6,783 nt of DNA from an uncultured Prevotellaceae bacterium (GCA_902775075.1 CACYKX010000190.1:1-6783); one strand, 5' to 3'. Shown: positions 1 to 6,415, counted from the first letter of the stretch. Numbers and translations are program-made. Notes: generated by a model from the letters alone, not told the origin.

Positions 1-398
1 TAGAACTTATCCAAGTTCTCTACGATGCTTCTCTCATTGTTAGCATCGAGCGAGTTGGTCGCCTCGTCAAGGAAGATGTAGTCGGGATTCTTATACACCG
101 CCCTTGCTATCAAGATACGCTGTTTCTGTCCTTGGCTCAATCCTACGCCATCACGCCCAATCTTGGTGTTAAACTTCAGAGGCAACGCCATTACGTAGTC
201 CTTGATGCAAGCTATCTCGGCAGCTTTCACCAATCGCTCCTTATCTATGTCGCCATCATCAACGGCAATGTTTCGTGCTATGCTTTCCGAGAAGATAACA
301 CCATCCTGCATGACAACACCACATTGTCTGCGCCACCATTTCTTGTTGAGCTTGTTGATGTCGGTGTTACCAATGTTGATTTGTCCTTCCAAGACAGG
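1..398 (-). pseudogene. C-terminal transporter fragment: ATPase Q-loop, signature and Walker B
   Basis: From 398 downward the frame reads PVLEGQINIGNTDINKL, then the Q-loop region (GVVMQDGVIF), the ABC signature LSQGQKQR (LSQGQ at 126-140), and Walker B YIFLDEATNSLD (YIFLDE at 63-80). No stop occurs before the left edge. The last full codon is TTC at 5-3, followed by TA of the next codon. This frame equals that of the N-terminal fragment because the two duplications add 24 bases in total. It has no start of its own and is separated from the upstream parts by stops at 864 and 367. Confidence 0.85.
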
Positions 399-951
399 AT
401 AGATAGTAACCAAGCATCAAACGGATGAGGATGGTCTTTCCACTGCCAGATGCGCCAACGATGGCTGTTACCTTACCTTGCGGAATGTGAATGCTCACAT
501 CGTCTATGGTCTTGTGCAAAGCATGTGGGTCATACTTGAACATGATGTTCTTGATGTCAATGCCCTCGTCTTTATTCTCTATTGAAGTTTTCAAGCCTTC
601 CTTTCCATTCTCGTCATCCATCTGATGAATCTCGTTGATACGTTCCAAGCTAATCTTCACATCTTGCAGAGAATAAAAGAAGTTCATCAGTTGCTCCACG
701 GGCGAATTGAGCTGCCCGATGATGTATTGTACGGCAAGCATCATACCGAGTGTCATCTGTCCATGAATCACAGCGGTAGCAGAAACTATAGTAATGACAA
801 TGTTCTTCATTTCATTAATGAATATACAACCCGCTTCCTGTGTCTGTTGGAGTTTTTGTGATTTCATCTGTACTCCAAATAGGTCTGCTTGCGTATCTTC
901 CCATTCCCATCTTCTACGTTGCTCACACCCTTGCAATTTAATTTCTTGCAT
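367..951 (-). pseudogene. Middle transporter fragment: last two membrane helices and Walker A
   Basis: This frame continues the transporter after the 20-bp duplication: MQEIKLQGCEQRRRWEWED, then two hydrophobic helices (around INEMKNIVITIVSATAVIHG and the LGMMLAVQYIIGQL region), then the start of the nucleotide-binding domain with Walker A at 433-456. An ATG at 949-951, lying across the junction of the two repeat copies, could in principle allow reinitiation. It corresponds to internal Met359 of the intact protein and is not a natural start. The frame leaves the family sequence at GYY, where the 4-bp duplication lies, and stops at 367-369 after an unrelated tail (LSCLGRTNQHW). In Walker A the residue after Lys-Thr is Ile rather than the common Thr (GKTILI). 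Confidence 0.85.
398..406. repeat. 4-bp tandem duplication (gata) disrupting the transporter ATPase
   Basis: The plus strand reads gatagatag (coding strand CTATCTATC). Removing four bases turns GYY-LSCLGRT into GYYPVLEGQ, the usual sequence after Walker A in this transporter family, and opens the frame to the left edge. This marks a 4-base insertion by duplication as the second frameshift. Confidence 0.85.
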
Positions 952-2045
952 TGCAATTTAATTTCTTGCATGGAAGTGATGAACTCGTAGGTCTTGTTGT
1001 TGATGGCTTGCTGCTCAAACAATTCATAGTCGAGTACCTTTCTTCGCTTCAAGAACAAGGTCATCCATACGCCATAGAGGATGCTTCCCAACAAGAAGAT
1101 GGCAAACACCAACTTATTGTAGAAGAACAGCACCACCGAGAATACCACGAAAGTAAGCACGGCAAAGGTGATGTTGAGCGTCTGCTGTGTTAGGAAATTA
1201 TTCACACGGCTATGATCATTCATCCTCTGCATCAAGTCGCCCATGAGCTTCGTGTCAAAGAAAGACATTGGTAGCTTCAAGAGCTTGATAAAGAAGTCGC
1301 TAACTAATGATATATTGATGCGCAAGGATATGTGAAGCAATAACCATCTGCGGATAAAGTCAATAGCCGTTCTGCTGATTGTAAGCATCAACTGTCCCAA
1401 CAGAATAAGCCAAACAAAGCCAATATCTTGATTCTTGATGCCGACATCCACGATGGACTGAGTGAGGAACGGCAGGACAAGCAGCAAGAGGCTCCCGACT
1501 ATCAAGCCCAAGATGATTTGCCCGAAGTACTTGCGATATTTCTTCACATACCCAAAGAGAAAGCGGAAAGACCGCTTCTCTTTGATGTTCTCTTCACCTT
1601 GCATCTTATAAGTAAAGAAAGCAGGAGTGGTTTCCAAGAACATAGCAATGCCCTTGTCTTCACCATTGGAGCTCGTGCTTATCCAATGTTGCTTGAACTC
1701 CTCTAACGTATAAACAACCAATCCCTTCCCTGGGTCTGCTACATAGAAGTTCTTTCCTTTCTTGACTTTATACAAGACAACAAAGTGATTTTGGTTCCAA
1801 TGAAGGATACAAGGCAAAGGGACTTCACCTAGCACCATAGTTGTAGCTCTAGCGCATATAGTATGCAAGCCAAGTGTGTTTGCTGCCTCATTGATACCTA
1901 ACAGAGAGACTCCTTCCGCAGTAGCAAAACAAAGTTTCGACAGAGAATCCAAAGAGTATTCTCTGCCGAAATATTTACATACCATTTGCAAGCAGGCTAT
2001 TCCGCATTGCATGGAGTCATGTTGATGTATAATAGGAAAAATCAT
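864..2045 (-). CDS. N-terminal transporter fragment: C39 peptidase plus four membrane helices (393 aa)
   Basis: This is the part of the broken transporter that can still be translated from its own start. The C39 domain is intact: QHDSMQCGIACLQM carries the catalytic Cys14, NHFVVLYKV carries His87 and YVADPGKG carries Asp104. Hydrophobic segments follow at about 175-196, 207-225, 288-306 and 312-332, which are four of the expected six. Residues after Gln365 (CKKLNCKGVSNVEDG onward) are out of frame and bear no relation to the family. The stop is TGA at 864-866. The ATG at 2045 is preceded by A/T-rich sequence with no clear Shine-Dalgarno, as is usual in Bacteroidetes, and the protein begins directly with the peptidase fold, as expected. 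The fragment lacks the ATPase, so it could not power export. Whether a residual membrane-bound leader peptidase is made is unknown. Confidence 0.85.
   Translation of the reverse strand: MIFPIIHQHDSMQCGIACLQMVCKYFGREYSLDSLSKLCFATAEGVSLLGINEAANTLGLHTICARATTMVLGEVPLPCILHWNQNHFVVLYKVKKGKNFYVADPGKGLVVYTLEEFKQHWISTSSNGEDKGIAMFLETTPAFFTYKMQGEENIKEKRSFRFLFGYVKKYRKYFGQIILGLIVGSLLLLVLPFLTQSIVDVGIKNQDIGFVWLILLGQLMLTISRTAIDFIRRWLLLHISLRINISLVSDFFIKLLKLPMSFFDTKLMGDLMQRMNDHSRVNNFLTQQTLNITFAVLTFVVFSVVLFFYNKLVFAIFLLGSILYGVWMTLFLKRRKVLDYELFEQQAINNKTYEFITSMQEIKLQCKKLNCKGVSNVEDGNGKIRKQTYLEYR
931..971. repeat. Perfect 20-bp tandem duplication disrupting the transporter
   Basis: The unit ttgcaatttaatttcttgca occurs at 931-950 and again at 951-970 with no mismatch, and the period continues one base to 971. 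In the coding direction it encodes MQEIKLQ twice in different frames. Removing one copy joins EFITSMQEIKLQ to GCEQRRRWEWED, which is the expected family sequence, so the single-copy state is ancestral. Twenty is not a multiple of three, so the duplication causes the first frameshift and the stop at 864-866. Confidence 0.95.
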
Positions 2046-2148
2046 ATCATTTATATTAAAAATTAACTTTCTATGTTTTCATTTTAAGAAACTTTCTGTT
2101 TGCAACAAGTTGATTTTTATTCTTTTCCGAAGCTTTAGTTTTATGACT
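2046..2148 (-). other. Intergenic gap between outer-membrane protein and transporter
   Basis: A 103-bp A/T-rich spacer in the coding direction of the operon. I see no strong inverted repeat followed by a T-tract and no good match to the Bacteroidetes promoter pattern (TTTG, ~19 bp, TAnnTTTG). Read-through from the outer-membrane gene into the transporter is therefore the simplest model. Confidence 0.4.
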
Positions 2149-4476
2149 TTACATTCTGTTCTTTTGAGATTGACCTGCACCAGTTCCTTTATACTTGCTG
2201 TTCGTTGCGTTAAAGCGATAGCGGATGCTAAAGGTAATGGTACTTGTGGAATTTAGGTCATATAACATAGTTCTTTGCACACCTGAATAGAATGTGCGAT
2301 GTTGGTTCCCCGTTCCGAATACATCTGAAACGTCAAGTGTCAACGTAAGGCGATTCTTGAGCAACGACTTGTAGAGTGACAGGTCTGTATTGAAATAGCC
2401 TTGGCGGATACATTTGTTACCCATATTACCTTCAGTCTGTGCGGTCATTACAAATGAAGCCGTCAGCAACTTGAAGTCAAACGCATTGGTAAGTTGGAAA
2501 ACTGCCACAGGATTGTCAAGCTTATTGCCCACATGCGTATTCATCTTGAGCCATTGCTTAAAGAGCATTGTTTCCAATGTTGGATGCCAAATGCCAAAGG
2601 TAGGGTTCAGCGTCAGTCCAGCTTGGAAAGAGTTGTAGCTATTGATGTTCTCTGGGCGAGCGAGTGACTTCATCGGATCTCCACGATAAGTCTGCGTCAT
2701 CGTACAAACCTCATCTGAGATATGCGAATAAACCAATTGCAGATTGAGCCATTCCCAAGAGAGTCCGTAGGTAAGATTGTGTGTAATTGAAGGAACGAGG
2801 AATGGATTGCCCGACTCGTATGTGTATTGGTTGTCATACTGCACACCGCTTCTAAGCTCGTTGTAGCTTGGACGATAGATGTCAGTGGCATACGTCAGTT
2901 GCATCTGTGTCTTGCCAACAGGAAGCGAGAGAGCCAAAGACGGAAACCAATTGCCGTAAGTCTTGCTCTGTTCTGCTATATACAAATCATTGTCATAATA
3001 GTCAAAGTTGATGTATTCATAGCGAAGCCCTGCTTGCATCGTCAGTTGCCCGAAACTATGGCTATAGTCAACGAACGCAGAAGTCATTGACTCCTTGACT
3101 TTTTCTTTCTCGTTATCAACCACTTCAGGCTCCACTTGGTAGTGACTTCTTCGATTCACATGACTGTATTCACCGCCCAACGAAAAAGTGCCGTTCAACA
3201 ATGGAATACTGAGGACAAGTTTGGATGCCAACAAATAGTTGCGATTGTTGCGATAAGAGCAGACATCAGACTTTTCCGTCTCTGTCTGGCGATATTCGTC
3301 AAGCACTGTTTCGTATAAGTCCATCCACTGCTTCTTGCCATACCAATAATAATCTGTATTGAAATCCACATTCAGCCCTCCTATCTTGCCAACATAATAA
3401 GCATTGGCGGAATAAGTCGTTGACTGACCTGGACTCAGATAATCAACGGTTGAAGATTCCTTCTGTACATTGTTCTGCATTATATTGAACGTCTGAGTTC
3501 CTTCGCCCTTATCCTTTGCTAAACGATTGTAGCTGAAGCTGGCACCCAAATTGCTTTCTTCGCCAAGCATATAGCTTACCCCCAAGCGTGCGTATGGGTT
3601 GATGTTAGTGAATTCCTGATTGACGTTCATATTCTGCTGCCAAGTATCTGTGATGTATGAATATTGCGTCACCTGTTTGTTTTCTGGAGTGTGAGCATAT
3701 GCACCATACAAGAACCCATTGACATCCAATCCTCCTTTTCGATAATTTCCTTGGAACGATTCGTATGAGCTCAAGCGTTTTTCCTCATTGACCGAAAACG
3801 TAGTTTTGTTGTCAAAGCTGAAGCCTTCGCCCTGCGTCTTCTTTGTGGTAATGCGTATGACACTCTTCACACTGGCATCATATCGTGCACCAGGGTTGTT
3901 GATTACTTCAATTTTCTTTATGTTGCTTGGTTGCAAACGTTGCAAATCCATTTGGTCTTGCATCTTCCGACCATTGATAAATATTACAGGTGTGCCACGA
4001 CCAAACACTTCTATTTGTCCATCTTTGGCAGACACATTAGGAATGCGTGAAAGCAACTGTTCCATATTGGAAGTTTTCTCCAATACACTGCCTTTTATAT
4101 TTGTTATCATTCCCTCTCCTCGCAGCACGGTTTTTGGCAACGAACTTTTGACAACAACCTCGCCAAGCATGTTGGTGCTTTCCTGAAGTTTTAAGGTGAC
4201 GGTAGTTTGCCCCGTATAATTTATATATTGTGTTTCATAACCGATGAGAGAAACTCGAATGACATTGCCACTCTTTACGCCTTCAAGCATGAAAGAACCA
4301 TCTTCCTTACTAACCGTTCCTTTAATGAAAGAAGAGTCTGCTTGTAACAGTTCCACAACATTGGCAAATGAAATCGGCATACCTTTTGTGTCTGTCACAA
4401 CCCCTTGAATGTTCTGTGCCATCAGCATTGGGCATAACCCTAAGAACATTATTAGTAATTCAAAATACTTTCTCAT
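2149..4476 (-). CDS. Outer-membrane beta-barrel family protein (TonB-receptor-like) of the peptide operon
   Basis: A 775-residue protein that appears intact. Residues 1-20 form a signal peptide (hydrophobic core, probable cleavage LMA|Q). Residues about 22-98 form a carboxypeptidase-regulatory-like beta-sandwich (IQGVVTDTKGMPISFANV, then DGSFMLEGVKSG and VSLIGYET). Residues about 105-215 look like a TonB-dependent-receptor plug (LGEVVVKSS, MEQLLSRIPNV, VFINGRKM, IKKIEVINNPGARYDAS). The rest is rich in alternating aromatic/polar strands ending ITFSIRYRFN, followed by a hydrophilic tail (SKYKGTGAGQSQKNRM) of a kind I recall at the end of this family. I see no clear TonB box. Known: this Bacteroidetes family has no uniform substrate. 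Inferred: it starts 1 nt after the maturase stop, so the two are probably translationally coupled, and it probably handles the peptide at the outer membrane (release, re-uptake or protection). SusC-like nutrient uptake is less likely because no SusD-like partner is present. Confidence 0.88.
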   Translation of the reverse strand: MRKYFELLIMFLGLCPMLMAQNIQGVVTDTKGMPISFANVVELLQADSSFIKGTVSKEDGSFMLEGVKSGNVIRVSLIGYETQYINYTGQTTVTLKLQESTNMLGEVVVKSSLPKTVLRGEGMITNIKGSVLEKTSNMEQLLSRIPNVSAKDGQIEVFGRGTPVIFINGRKMQDQMDLQRLQPSNIKKIEVINNPGARYDASVKSVIRITTKKTQGEGFSFDNKTTFSVNEEKRLSSYESFQGNYRKGGLDVNGFLYGAYAHTPENKQVTQYSYITDTWQQNMNVNQEFTNINPYARLGVSYMLGEESNLGASFSYNRLAKDKGEGTQTFNIMQNNVQKESSTVDYLSPGQSTTYSANAYYVGKIGGLNVDFNTDYYWYGKKQWMDLYETVLDEYRQTETEKSDVCSYRNNRNYLLASKLVLSIPLLNGTFSLGGEYSHVNRRSHYQVEPEVVDNEKEKVKESMTSAFVDYSHSFGQLTMQAGLRYEYINFDYYDNDLYIAEQSKTYGNWFPSLALSLPVGKTQMQLTYATDIYRPSYNELRSGVQYDNQYTYESGNPFLVPSITHNLTYGLSWEWLNLQLVYSHISDEVCTMTQTYRGDPMKSLARPENINSYNSFQAGLTLNPTFGIWHPTLETMLFKQWLKMNTHVGNKLDNPVAVFQLTNAFDFKLLTASFVMTAQTEGNMGNKCIRQGYFNTDLSLYKSLLKNRLTLTLDVSDVFGTGNQHRTFYSGVQRTMLYDLNSTSTITFSIRYRFNATNSKYKGTGAGQSQKNRM

Positions 4477-4477
4477 A

Positions 4478-5836
4478 TTATTCTACTTTATCTATAAGAC
4501 AATTATCAGGCTTGGCAAAAAGTCCTAATTTCTGAGAATAAGACTTTATCCTACAGTTTCTCATGCTACAAAAGCTATGTAACTTGCATGAATTACAAGT
4601 GTCTATTTGCGAAATTGTTATACCACCTTGCATCAATTGCCACGCCGATTCTTTCTCCCAAATGTCTTGCAAAGTTTCTGTCTTTAAATCTCCTATCTTC
4701 AGAAAAGGAAGATTAAAGGCATAAACGCATGGATATACACAACCATCAGAACTTATAGCGACACGTTTTGTCCCTGCTGCACAAAAGACCTTTTCATCCT
4801 TACTATAGCCATCTATGTTTTCTTTATATGAGAGATTAGGAAAGTCTATTGTAATTCTATCAGAGTAGTTGGTTTGAAGTTGAGTAATCTTTTTGCGCAT
4901 TAGACTTTCTTCTTTTGGGCTCAAAAGTAAAAAATCGTTTGAAAACGCCCTTCCTTCTGGCTCTACTAAATTAATAGACAAATGATGTACGCCCTTGTTT
5001 ATTAAAAAAAGTATCAACTCTTCCAAATGCTCCTTGTTGTGGGCATTTACAACATGTGCAATATTGAGGTTTACACCATTCTTCACCATTAGATCAATTG
5101 TACGGACTATATGCTCAAATGTATTTTTCCCTCTAAGGAACTCATGTTGTTCTGCTGTACATCCATCCAACGAAATTGTTACAGATACATTTTTCTTCTT
5201 GAAAATATCCAAATTTTTCTCAGAAATCAGCATACCATTAGTAAGAATAGAAAAACTCATACGTAAATCTGTTACTTTTCTTAGCAACTGTTCGAAATGA
5301 GGATACATCATAGGCTCCCCACCGCTAATAATGACATTATAAATATTGGCTTTTTCTAATTCTATGAAGATTTTTTCCCATTCATGCGTAGACAAGTGAG
5401 TTCTTTTATCACTATGTAATTCTGATGACTGAAAACAATGCTTACATTTTAAATTACAATTGTGTGTCAATAGAAGTTCAACATCCATAGGTGAGGATGT
5501 TATAGGAATTTGCTCAATAGCATGAATGTTCGAAAAACGATTCGTTGAATGATATGAGATTTTACTTTGGACAAACAGCTGCTTAAATCCAAACTCTTTT
5601 TCTATTTGACTAACATTGTCCCATTTCAAGTGTACACCTTGTTCTGCAAGACTATTTTTCACATCTTCGTATGCTCTGGCATTTGTGTAGAAGAGATGCA
5701 AAAGTGTATAAAGCGAAGCTGTTAATCTTGCCAATTTTCGTGTTTCAATGTTGTACAAGGCATATGAGTTGCCATAATATTCATCATGCCTCATTATCCA
5801 TTTATTTGATATTGTGTACAAAGCTCTATTGTCCAT
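4478..5836 (-). CDS. Radical SAM/SPASM peptide maturase
   Basis: A 452-residue enzyme. The radical SAM motif CNLKCKHC (CX3CX2C, Cys127, 131, 134) binds the catalytic 4Fe-4S cluster, and GGEP at 172-175 is the usual SAM-binding element. A SPASM-like C-terminal domain has Cys352, 366, 370, 414, 417, 423, 428 and 446, for auxiliary clusters. Residues about 1-95 (LYTISNKWIMRHDEYYGN, then NIETRKLARLT) lack radical SAM features and fit a PqqD-like precursor-recognition domain; this is inferred from pattern only. Start choice: the frame extends up to a TTG at 5908, but that would translate through the 5856-5891 hairpin and give an odd hydrophobic extension, so the first ATG, at 5836, is preferred. 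It lies 90 nt after the precursor stop and 1 nt before the outer-membrane gene. The modification it makes (thioether, C-C crosslink, epimerisation or other) cannot be read from the sequence. It looks more AT-rich than the downstream genes. Confidence 0.9.
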   Translation of the reverse strand: MDNRALYTISNKWIMRHDEYYGNSYALYNIETRKLARLTASLYTLLHLFYTNARAYEDVKNSLAEQGVHLKWDNVSQIEKEFGFKQLFVQSKISYHSTNRFSNIHAIEQIPITSSPMDVELLLTHNCNLKCKHCFQSSELHSDKRTHLSTHEWEKIFIELEKANIYNVIISGGEPMMYPHFEQLLRKVTDLRMSFSILTNGMLISEKNLDIFKKKNVSVTISLDGCTAEQHEFLRGKNTFEHIVRTIDLMVKNGVNLNIAHVVNAHNKEHLEELILFLINKGVHHLSINLVEPEGRAFSNDFLLLSPKEESLMRKKITQLQTNYSDRITIDFPNLSYKENIDGYSKDEKVFCAAGTKRVAISSDGCVYPCVYAFNLPFLKIGDLKTETLQDIWEKESAWQLMQGGITISQIDTCNSCKLHSFCSMRNCRIKSYSQKLGLFAKPDNCLIDKVE

Positions 5837-5855
5837 ATCTATTACTTTTGATAAA

Positions 5856-5891
5856 ATGGTCAAGAGAATTAAAATAAACTCTCTTGACCAT
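5856..5891 (-). promoter_or_regulatory. Perfect intercistronic hairpin between precursor and maturase
   Basis: The arms atggtcaagaga (5856-5867) and tctcttgaccat (5880-5891) are perfectly complementary over 12 bp with a 12-nt A/T-rich loop. In the operon's RNA it lies 35 nt after the precursor stop and 19 nt before the chosen maturase ATG. Only a short TTTT follows, so it is a weak candidate for a full terminator. An attenuator or 3'-end stabilising structure that raises precursor mRNA over maturase mRNA is the more likely role (inference). Confidence 0.7.
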
Positions 5892-5926
5892 AAAATTATT
5901 GAATGCAAGTGTATCCGTTAACTACC

Positions 5927-6127
5927 TTATGGCTTCTTCGTAGTGTTGGTAGTTGTTGTTGAAGTCGTTGGCTTAGAAGGAGAAGTTGTTCCTCCGTTAT
6001 TTGTTGTGTTACAACAATTGCTTACACCTTGTACTCCAATTGCATAAACTGTGACATCCTCGATGCCAAAGCCCCCTCGCATCAAAGCGAGCTCTTCTTT
6101 AGAAAGAAGTTCTTTTCCTTTGTCCAT
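5927..6127 (-). CDS. Double-glycine-leader precursor peptide, likely radical-SAM-modified RiPP
   Basis: A 66-residue peptide. The leader MDKGKELLSKEELALMRGG has an amphipathic helix-like LLSKEELALM followed by Gly18-Gly19, the usual C39 cleavage site. The predicted 47-residue core begins FGIEDVTVYAIGVQGVSN, carries adjacent Cys38-Cys39, then NTTNNGG and a low-complexity tail in which 12 of the last 26 residues are Thr, with Ser, Asn, Pro and a KKP end. A second Gly-Gly (45-46) lies in the core. It is the first gene of the operon and is followed by the maturase, outer-membrane protein and C39 transporter, exactly the partners expected. The leader resembles the GG-Bacteroidales natural-product precursors, but I cannot assign a named family. 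The start ATG at 6127 follows an A-rich run. Alternatives are an unmodified class II-like bacteriocin or a signalling peptide. The activity is unknown. Confidence 0.85.
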   Translation of the reverse strand: MDKGKELLSKEELALMRGGFGIEDVTVYAIGVQGVSNCCNTTNNGGTTSPSKPTTSTTTTNTTKKP

Positions 6128-6218
6128 AATTTTTTTGTTTTAAAATTAAACAAACTGTTAACTGCCTAGGAATCTACGTATCTTAGAAGTTACGCCTTTT
6201 TACCCAGACGGGGCTGTA

Positions 6219-6287
6219 TCAACCTTGCGCAAAGGTTATTGGAACAATTGCACCAAAACGAAAGCAAACTGCAATTATTTGCCTCAT
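6219..6287 (-). CDS. Possible 22-codon ORF resembling an isolated signal peptide
   Basis: The frame starts MRQIIAVC, runs through a mostly hydrophobic centre (broken by one Arg) and ends PITFAQG before TGA. This is the pattern of a Bacteroidetes secretion signal (basic start, hydrophobic core, FAQ-type cleavage site) with no mature protein behind it. It could be a leader peptide in the operon's 5' region, a remnant of a deleted gene, or chance. The ATG is preceded by an A-rich stretch. Past the stop the same frame gives only 11 more codons before another stop. Confidence 0.25.
   Translation of the reverse strand: MRQIIAVCFRFGAIVPITFAQG
6221..6237. repeat. Small inverted repeat upstream of precursor
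   Basis: aacctt and aaggtt pair around a 5-base loop (gcgca), with the 8-bp palindrome TTGCGCAA inside. It lies 94 nt upstream of the precursor ATG and overlaps the end of the signal-peptide-like frame. It could be a protein-binding site or a small RNA hairpin. No function is demonstrated. Confidence 0.4.
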
Positions 6288-6303
6288 TTTGTATTCTGAG
6301 TGT

Positions 6304-6319
6304 AAAGTATAAATACTTT
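6304..6319. repeat. Inverted repeat AAAGTAT-aa-ATACTTT
   Basis: Seven-base arms are separated by 2 bases, forming a nearly continuous palindrome about 180 nt upstream of the precursor ATG. The spacing suits a dimeric regulator's operator better than an RNA stem. Because the sequence is all A/T-rich, chance is not excluded. Confidence 0.35.
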
Positions 6320-6415
6320 TTGAAACAAAGTAATTTTCAGAGAATATTTAAATTACATTAAACTATGTTGTACGTGATTATACTTTGCATAATAACGCTA
6401 AAACGACATTTTCAC

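Larger units (their letters stand above)
1..2045 (-). pseudogene. C39 peptidase-containing ABC transporter, broken by two tandem-duplication frameshifts; 3' end outside window
   Basis: Seen: three consecutive reading-frame segments on the minus strand (2045-951, 930-403, 398-1) join into one protein if one copy of a 20-bp repeat and one copy of a 4-bp repeat are removed. The rebuilt product has at least 673 residues: C39 cysteine peptidase (about 1-140, Cys14, His87, Asp104), six-helix exporter domain (about 165-460), and nucleotide-binding domain with Walker A GASGSGKT (about 524-531), Q-loop Gln572, signature LSQGQ (628-632) and Walker B YIFLDE (648-653). The frame is open at the left edge, where the H-loop is expected next. 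Known: such transporters (PCAT/bacteriocin type) cut double-glycine leaders and export the peptide core across the inner membrane. Inferred: this is the exporter for the precursor at 5927-6127. As it stands, translation ends at 864-866, so a complete transporter cannot be made from this copy without frame correction. Confidence 0.9.
6128..6415 (-). other. AT-rich upstream region of the peptide operon
   Basis: This 288-bp stretch must hold the operon promoter. No full match to TTTG-N19-TAnnTTTG is visible on the minus strand. The nearest candidates are AACCTTTG (6230-6237) with TTTG at 6254-6257 (spacing of 16, too short) and TTACTTTG (6326-6333) without a clear -33 box. The part near 6160-6240 is less AT-rich and contains three short palindromic sites: CCTAGG (6165-6170), TACGTA (6175-6180) and TTGCGCAA (6225-6232). 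It may be a structured 5' leader. Apart from these, the inverted repeats and the 22-codon frame listed separately, I see nothing. Confidence 0.5.

Noticed and set aside
132..428. Plus-strand open frame of 98 codons opposite the transporter ATPase
   Set aside because: It is antisense to well-conserved ATPase motifs and shows no family features of its own; it is a shadow of the real gene.
3788..4186. Plus-strand open frame of 132 codons opposite the outer-membrane protein
   Set aside because: It lies entirely antisense to the plug and early barrel coding region, with no recognisable domain.
5856..5891. Rho-independent terminator ending the precursor transcript
   Set aside because: The stem is A/T-containing and only four T residues follow; the maturase directly downstream has no other visible promoter. 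Kept as an attenuator or stabiliser instead.
5837..5908. N-terminal extension of the maturase to a TTG start at 5908
   Set aside because: TTG start, unlikely hydrophobic 24-residue extension, and it would read through the perfect hairpin; the ATG at 5836 is a better start.
5930..5990. Microsatellite in the Thr-rich tail of the precursor
   Set aside because: The repeats are imperfect Thr/Ser/Asn codons rather than a clean tandem unit, so no slippage tract is supported.
6370..6392. Plus-strand promoter-like TATACTTTG
   Set aside because: It does not match TAnnTTTG in register, has no -33 TTTG at proper spacing, and no plus-strand gene follows.
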